Assembly (NCBI GenBank): GCA_017557195.1
Contig: JAFZAL010000059.1
Location: forward strand, 1 to 49,211
Length of the DNA stretch: 49,211 bases
Source of the DNA: Thermoguttaceae bacterium
Lineage (GTDB): Bacteria; Planctomycetota; Planctomycetia; Pirellulales; Thermoguttaceae
Direction of reading: 5' to 3'
Under the pieces are notes generated by a model. The model did not search any database, was not told the origin of the DNA, and saw nothing but the letters and a program-made list of their open reading frames with translations. A program made the position numbers and the translations under genes. Shown one piece after another: positions 44,784 through 49,211 of the stretch (its first letter is position 1; the number at the start of each line of letters is the position of its first letter).

Positions 44784-46610
44784 ATGTTTTTACGTACTTT
44801 GATTTCAAAATATTTGTTGTCCCTGTTGCAATATGCTACGTGCGCTTTGATTTTAGCCTGCCTCGTATTTAATCAAGGGGCCGCGGAAGATTTGGATGGC
44901 AACACGACAAAAACAAATCTTGCCGGAGATGAAAATATAGACATAAAAACGTATACGTTGACGCTTGATAATACGGACAATTCTGTTTATTCTGGAATTC
45001 TTTCAGGATCGGGTCAAGTTATTGTTACTAAAGGCAATTGGAATTCAACAACTATATTAACTCTTTCGCCGGGTAATGCGTATTCAGATTTCACAGGTTC
45101 GGTAATCTTGCAAGAGGGATATACATTGGAGCAAGAATATGCAGAGGGCAAAGTTGAATTGGCATCTGCAAACATATTTTACAGTTCATCCGGTATTACC
45201 AATAATGGGACAATTATTGCCAGCGCCAATCAAGTTCTTCCGAATCTGAGCGGAAACGGAAAGATTCAAATCCTTAGTAACAATTACACATTGACGCTTA
45301 ATAGTACAAGCAATAGCAATACTGAATATTCTGGAAATATTACTGGGAGTTTTATTACTGAGACCGGTGTAATTAATAACTGGTCAGGTGAAATTATCAA
45401 AACTGGTTCGGGGAAATTAACGCTTTCACGCGACAGCGGGTATTTCTATTTTGACGGTTCAGTAACAGTACAAGCTGGAACATTGGAATTAGCGGGCGCT
45501 GAGATGTTTCGCAGTATGCCAAATACCTCCGTTGTTACCAATAATGGGACAATCGTTGTCGGCGGGGGGCGTCAATTTCTTCCGAATCTGAATGGAAGCG
45601 GAAATATTGAAACAATCGAGTATGAAATACCGGAGACGCCGGAGACGCCCGCAATATTGGTGAAAACATCGGTTACTTCTTATTATAACGAGGGTAAAGA
45701 TGCCGAAATTTCAGGAATTATCTCTGGTCCTGGCAACTTCGTAAAACAAGGACCCGCTACTCTGACGCTCTCTGGAGCCAATACGATATCAGGAGAAATT
45801 TATATTAGCGAAGGTAAAATTTGTTTTACCGGAGACGCTATTGTTGCTACTGCAGAAATTGACGGAGCTTCAAACGGACATATTGAATATCTTGTTACCG
45901 ATGGAACAAAAGTTTTATACATTCCAGATGATTCAAAACATATTGAAGTTAATACTATTAAAAAAACGGGAGGGGATGCCTTACAGATTTATGAGGGTTC
46001 AAAGGGAAGCGTAAGAGCTGAGAGCTTCGTCATTTCATCAGGCCGTGTTGATTATGGAGGTTATTTTCAAAGCATAGTTAATAATTTAGGTTCTTTTAAC
46101 GTTGAAACCGGAACTACTCTTTCTCCGGGGCTTTCCGTTGACAAACATGGCGAACCTGTCAATACAATTGGCGAGATGGTTATAACTAATGGCGTAACTA
46201 TGACAATCGAGTCTGCTGCTATTGCTCTGTTTGAATTTGACGCTTATAATGAAAACCCGTCTTTGCAGAAATTTGACAGGATCGTTACACAAGACGTTGC
46301 AAGCGTTTTTGCGCCTGCTTCCAATTCGATTGTTGATCTTGCATTTTTAGATTACGACGCCTGGAAATGGGCAAAAAAAGACGCTGAATATCACATTGTT
46401 TTTGACTATAACTTTCCAAATGGCGATTACACCTATTTACTTCGAGAGAAATATAGAAGTTATTTTTCTTTGTTAGGGAAAAATAACAACGGTCTTTATC
46501 TCGTTGGTAAAGGAGCGCCGGTTCTTTTAGTTCCAGAATCGTCCTCATGGGCGCTGATGATCGGAACTTTGCTGACGTTTTTGCTGTTCCTTAAAAAGAA
46601 ACGGGGCTGA
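44784..46610 (+). CDS. PEP-CTERM surface protein with autotransporter-type strand repeats
   Basis: A long signal peptide (about 1-34, ending GAAED) precedes a beta-rich passenger. It contains autotransporter-associated beta-strand (PATR) units such as IIKTGSGKLTLSRDSG...SVTVQAGTLELAGAE (about 210-240) and FVKQGPATLTLSGANTISGEIYISEG (about 313-338), and paired NNGTI...LPNLSGNG / LPNLNGSG motifs. The last 26 residues form a PEP-CTERM signal: PES in place of PEP, then a hydrophobic helix and KKKRG. No beta-barrel is present, so export should depend on Sec and an exosortase/XrtN-like processing enzyme that is not in this window. It is more A/T-rich than its neighbours. Confidence 0.88.
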   Translation: MFLRTLISKYLLSLLQYATCALILACLVFNQGAAEDLDGNTTKTNLAGDENIDIKTYTLTLDNTDNSVYSGILSGSGQVIVTKGNWNSTTILTLSPGNAYSDFTGSVILQEGYTLEQEYAEGKVELASANIFYSSSGITNNGTIIASANQVLPNLSGNGKIQILSNNYTLTLNSTSNSNTEYSGNITGSFITETGVINNWSGEIIKTGSGKLTLSRDSGYFYFDGSVTVQAGTLELAGAEMFRSMPNTSVVTNNGTIVVGGGRQFLPNLNGSGNIETIEYEIPETPETPAILVKTSVTSYYNEGKDAEISGIISGPGNFVKQGPATLTLSGANTISGEIYISEGKICFTGDAIVATAEIDGASNGHIEYLVTDGTKVLYIPDDSKHIEVNTIKKTGGDALQIYEGSKGSVRAESFVISSGRVDYGGYFQSIVNNLGSFNVETGTTLSPGLSVDKHGEPVNTIGEMVITNGVTMTIESAAIALFEFDAYNENPSLQKFDRIVTQDVASVFAPASNSIVDLAFLDYDAWKWAKKDAEYHIVFDYNFPNGDYTYLLREKYRSYFSLLGKNNNGLYLVGKGAPVLLVPESSSWALMIGTLLTFLLFLKKKRG

Positions 46611-46661
46611 TTAAATATCTCATCAGCAGCTTCGCGGAACTTTGAAACCGTTAAAGAATTA

Positions 46662-46689
46662 AAAAAGGCGTCTAAAAAGACGCCTTTTT
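46662..46689. terminator. Bidirectional terminator
   Basis: AAAAAGGCGTCT and AGACGCCTTTTT form a perfect 12-bp stem with an AAAA loop between the convergent PEP-CTERM and ABC-F genes. Confidence 0.9.
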
Positions 46690-46714
46690 AACTATTCCCC
46701 ACTCCCTATTCCCT
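46690..46714. repeat. Short heptamer repeat (copy 8)
   Basis: ATTCCCCACTCCCTATTCCC-type units lie directly after the ABC-F stop codon (minus strand GGGAATA/GGGAGTG). Confidence 0.6.
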
Positions 46715-48394
46715 CTACTTAATCTTCTTATACTTGCTTCGTCGATTGCCGAAGCGGCTGGGATCGGATTTCTTAAGCATTTCTTCGTAGTCGGAGAAGT
46801 TTCCTTCAAACCAGCGGACTTTGCCGTCGCCCTCGTAGACGAGCAAATGGGTACAGATTCGGTCGAGGAAGAATCGGTCGTGGCTGATAACAACGGCGCA
46901 CCCGGCGAAATCGAGAAGCGCCTGTTCCAGCGTTCTCATTGTATTGACGTCCAGGTCGTTTGTCGGTTCGTCCAACAGGAGAACGTTGCCGCCGCGGCGA
47001 AGCAGTTTCGCCAGATGGACGCGGTTGCGCTCGCCGCCGGAGCACTGCCCGACGAGTTTCTGCTGCTGCGTTCCCCGGAAATTGAATCTCGAAACGTAGG
47101 CGCGGCTGTTGATTTTAACCTTGCCCATTTCGATGACGTCTTTTCCATCGGTGATTTCCTCGAAGATGGTTTTGTTGTCGTCCAGGGCGTCGCGATGCTG
47201 GTCGACGTACGCCAGCTGGACAGACGACCCGATTTCAATCGTCCCGGAATCCGGCTTTTCCTCCCCGACGATCATGCGGAACATGGTTGTTTTCCCCGTC
47301 CCGTTGGGACCGATAACGCCGACAATCGCTCCCGGCGGGATGTCAAACGAGGCGTTGTCGATAAGAGTGATGTCGTTCCCGGCGATATTGTATCCCTTTG
47401 TAACGTTTTTGAACTGAATGACTTTGTCGCCCAGGCGTTCGCCCGGCGCGATTTGAATCAGGCAGTCTGACTTGTCGTCAATCGTTTGCTGTGACGCCAG
47501 CTGATTGTACGCGTTGATTCTCGCCTCGTTTTTCTGCTTGCGTCCCTGATGGGCTTTTTGAATCCAGTCGAGTTCCCGCTGCAGAATTTTCTGCCGCTGA
47601 GTCTCTTTCTTTTCGATAATTCTCAGCAGTTCCGCCTTCTGCGCCAGCCAGGACGAGTAGTTCCCTTCAAAGGGAATCCCGCGGGCGTTGTCGATTTCCA
47701 GAATCCATTTGGTAATATTGTCGAGGAAATAGCGGTCGTGAGTAACGATAATAACCGTGCCGGGATAGTCCCGCAGCGTACCCTCCAGCCACTGCACCGT
47801 TTCGGCGTCGAGATGGTTTGTCGGTTCGTCCAGAAGAAGCAGGTCGGGCTGTTCCAGCAACGCCTTGCACAGCGCGACGCGGCGCCGTTCTCCCCCGGAC
47901 AGCTTTCGAACAATCGCGTCGTCCGGCGGCAGAACCAGAGCGTCGGCGGCGATGTCGATTCGTCTGTCCAGCTCCCAGCCGTTACAGGCGTCGATTTCTT
48001 CCTGCAACTTGCCCATGCGTTCCATCAGAGCGTCGAAATTATCCGCCTGATCCGGGTCGCCCATATCGATGGAAATCTGATTGAACTCGTCGATTTTCGC
48101 CTGAACGTCAGCGACCGATTTGAGCAGATTCTCCCGAACGGTGGAATCGAGGTCAAGCTCCGGCTCCTGCATGACGCAGCAAACCTTCATTCCCTTGGCG
48201 ATTTCCGCCGTCCCTTCAAAGTCCTTGTCAATTCCCGCCATGATTTTCAGCAGGGTTGACTTGCCCGCGCCGTTTTCGCCAACGATGCCGATTTTCGCGC
48301 CGTAATAGAACAACAGACTGATGTTTTCCAGAACCGTCTTTTCGCCGTAACGTTTACAGACGCGGTTCATCTCAAAAATATAATGTGGAGGCAT
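46715..48394 (-). CDS. ettA: ABC-F family ATPase, EttA-like translation factor
   Basis: The 559-residue soluble protein has two ABC domains and no membrane part. Domain 1 has Walker A GENGAGKST (39-47), signature LSGGERRR (165-172) and Walker B LLLLDEPTNHLD (185-196). Domain 2 has GPNGTGKTT (362-370), CSGGERNR and LLLDEPTNDLD. The arm insertion at about 90-140 and linker at about 255-300 match EttA, which binds the ribosomal E site and gates elongation by energy state. Length equals E. coli EttA (555). A stand-alone gene after a terminator. Confidence 0.93.
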   Translation of the reverse strand: MPPHYIFEMNRVCKRYGEKTVLENISLLFYYGAKIGIVGENGAGKSTLLKIMAGIDKDFEGTAEIAKGMKVCCVMQEPELDLDSTVRENLLKSVADVQAKIDEFNQISIDMGDPDQADNFDALMERMGKLQEEIDACNGWELDRRIDIAADALVLPPDDAIVRKLSGGERRRVALCKALLEQPDLLLLDEPTNHLDAETVQWLEGTLRDYPGTVIIVTHDRYFLDNITKWILEIDNARGIPFEGNYSSWLAQKAELLRIIEKKETQRQKILQRELDWIQKAHQGRKQKNEARINAYNQLASQQTIDDKSDCLIQIAPGERLGDKVIQFKNVTKGYNIAGNDITLIDNASFDIPPGAIVGVIGPNGTGKTTMFRMIVGEEKPDSGTIEIGSSVQLAYVDQHRDALDDNKTIFEEITDGKDVIEMGKVKINSRAYVSRFNFRGTQQQKLVGQCSGGERNRVHLAKLLRRGGNVLLLDEPTNDLDVNTMRTLEQALLDFAGCAVVISHDRFFLDRICTHLLVYEGDGKVRWFEGNFSDYEEMLKKSDPSRFGNRRSKYKKIK

Positions 48395-48400
48395 GATATT

Positions 48401-48432
48401 AATTCGGAATTAGGAATGCGGAATTAGGAATT
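48401..48432. repeat. GGAATTA/GGAATGC repeat (copy 9)
   Basis: Four degenerate units (CGGAATTAGGAATG, CGGAATTAGGAATT) lie just upstream of the ABC-F start codon. Their complement (ATTCCGCATTCCG) occurs in copy 10. Confidence 0.7.
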
Positions 48433-48478
48433 ATTTATAACGTGAAACAGAATCAATTGATAAACGCAAAATATTAAA

Positions 48479-48829
48479 CTAATCCTTTTGCGATTTTGTT
48501 ATGGAAACTAATAATCTTATAAGTTCCTGACAATCCTGATAAATGCTCATAAAAGCATTTGAATCCAGATAACCGCTCTCATGAAACAACTCGAGCCAAT
48601 ATTCCGTTTCACTTGCTTCCTTCAGAGCTATATTCATTTTTGAATAAAAATCAGGTTTACTTTGAGCGCGTGTTGCTTCTTTTACATTGGCGCCTATACT
48701 GGTTCCAGATCTCAAAATTTGCTTTGAAAGTACATATTCGCGCTTATAGGAATTCAAATATTCATATAAACGAATAAATTTTAATGCAAACGCTTTGCTT
48801 TTATCAACAATTATATTATTGTACGTCAT
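48479..48829 (-). CDS. Four-helix-bundle protein (S23/IVP family)
   Basis: The 116-residue protein has the typical layout: KAFALKFIRLYEYLNSYK, then LSKQILRSGTSIGANVKEATRAQSKPDFYSKMNIALKEASETEYWLELF. These proteins were first found in intervening sequences of 23S rRNA genes but also occur as free genes. No rRNA is nearby. Some relatives support reverse-transcriptase (diversity-generating) systems; no template repeat or reverse transcriptase is visible here. Function unknown. Confidence 0.9.
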   Translation of the reverse strand: MTYNNIIVDKSKAFALKFIRLYEYLNSYKREYVLSKQILRSGTSIGANVKEATRAQSKPDFYSKMNIALKEASETEYWLELFHESGYLDSNAFMSIYQDCQELIRLLVSITKSQKD

Positions 48830-48844
48830 TGTTTATTGTGAAGT

Positions 48845-49211
48845 TCATTGTGAAACTTGCGTTTTAAAATGTGGATTTGGTGAGGCGCTTTGCGTAATTC
48901 CGCATTCCGAATTCCGCATTCCGAATTGATAAACTCGGACGTAGTCGATTTCAAACGTTTGCGGGAAAATGGAGTCGTCGATCTGACCGCCCCAGGAGCC
49001 GCCTAACGCCAGATTGAGCTTTAAGAATTGCGGGTAGTCAAACGGACGTCCAACGGCGTCAAACTCGTTCAAATCGACGGTGAAGTACATCTGGTCGTCC
49101 ACGAAAAACCAGATTCTGTCGTGAGTCCATTCAATCGCATAGACCGCCATTCGATCTTCAATATTGGGAATGTGAACGGATCCGTGTTTGGAGCAGTATG
49201 GATGTTTGCCC
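48845..49211 (-). CDS. Glycoside hydrolase family 16 protein, C-terminal part
   Basis: The frame is open to the right edge without a stop, so the gene continues beyond the window; ATG 49150 is internal. YAIEWTHDRIWFFVDDQMYFTV, LKLNLALGGSWGG and FPQTFEIDYVRVYQ are the last strands of the GH16 beta-jelly-roll (laminarinase/agarase type). The catalytic ExDxxE motif lies outside the window. After VRVYQ the protein has an extra 26 residues; the first dozen (FGMRNSECGITQ) are translated heptamer-type repeat DNA. Confidence 0.88.
   Translation of the reverse strand, partial: GKHPYCSKHGSVHIPNIEDRMAVYAIEWTHDRIWFFVDDQMYFTVDLNEFDAVGRPFDYPQFLKLNLALGGSWGGQIDDSIFPQTFEIDYVRVYQFGMRNSECGITQSASPNPHFKTQVSQ
48876..48930. 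repeat. ATTCCGCATTCCGA repeat (copy 10), inside the GH16 3' end
   Basis: Two tandem ATTCCGCATTCCGA units flank a CGCTTTGCG core (48886-48894). The repeat is read through as the C-terminal tail of the glycosidase. Confidence 0.75.

Noticed and set aside
48479..48829. 23S rRNA intervening sequence or diversity-generating retroelement
   Set aside because: No rRNA sequence, reverse transcriptase or template/variable repeat pair is visible near the four-helix-bundle gene.

Overview
The window looks like a chromosomal segment of a member of the Planctomycetota (PVC superphylum). This is inferred from gene content, not from a database match. The pointers are an orphan mraZ with no dcw cluster around it, a PEP-CTERM protein with autotransporter-type strand repeats, a secreted SUMF1-fold protein, a YacL-like PIN/TRAM protein, an ECF sigma factor beside a single-pass partner, very long coiled-coil and TPR proteins, and an S10/spc/alpha ribosomal cluster with no rpsD, rpmD or infA. 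Many starts outside the ribosomal cluster have no visible Shine-Dalgarno sequence.

Layout. 1-6 kb: end of an MscS-type channel gene, an mraZ gene preceded by several GTGGGA boxes, and a convergent two-gene unit (1100-aa TPR protein plus ExbB/TolQ channel protein with no ExbD). 6.5-13.6 kb, plus strand: a charge-block polyampholyte, a purine nucleoside phosphorylase with a base-site Asn-to-Asp change, glyA, an arrestin-like beta-sandwich protein, an ECF sigma factor with a likely anti-sigma partner, and a large polytopic membrane protein. 13.6-14.7 kb, minus: PIN/TRAM protein. 14.9-31.4 kb, minus: ribosomal superoperon in the order rpsJ rplC rplD rplW rplB rpsS rplV rpsC rplP rpmC rpsQ rplN rplX rplE rpsN rpsH rplF rplR rpsE rplO secY adk map rpmJ rpsM rpsK rpoA rplQ. 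A TTGACA-16-TATAAT promoter lies upstream of rpsJ, good internal promoters lie upstream of rplR and rpmJ, and a strong terminator follows rplQ.

32-49 kb is an envelope and accessory region: uppP, a membrane-anchored pseudokinase, a CPBP protease whose gene carries a REP-like palindrome, a secreted repeat protein, a lipoprotein diacylglyceryl transferase (Lgt) with a PDZ-like insertion, a secreted SUMF1-domain protein, an 843-aa coiled-coil protein divergent from an S41 protease, a PEP-CTERM protein, an ABC-F (EttA-like) ATPase, a four-helix-bundle (S23/IVP) protein, and the end of a GH16 glycosidase running off the right edge.

The most distinctive sequence-level feature is a dispersed family of intergenic elements made of degenerate 7-nt tandem units (for example GGGAATA, GGCAGTA, GTGGTTA, GTGCGTA). 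They are often arranged as opposing purine-rich and pyrimidine-rich arms around a CGCAAGCG-like core. At least ten copies occur, they tend to begin at stop codons, and two of them supply the C-terminal residues of neighbouring proteins (Lgt and GH16). No rRNA, tRNA, CRISPR array, integrase or classical insertion sequence was seen.
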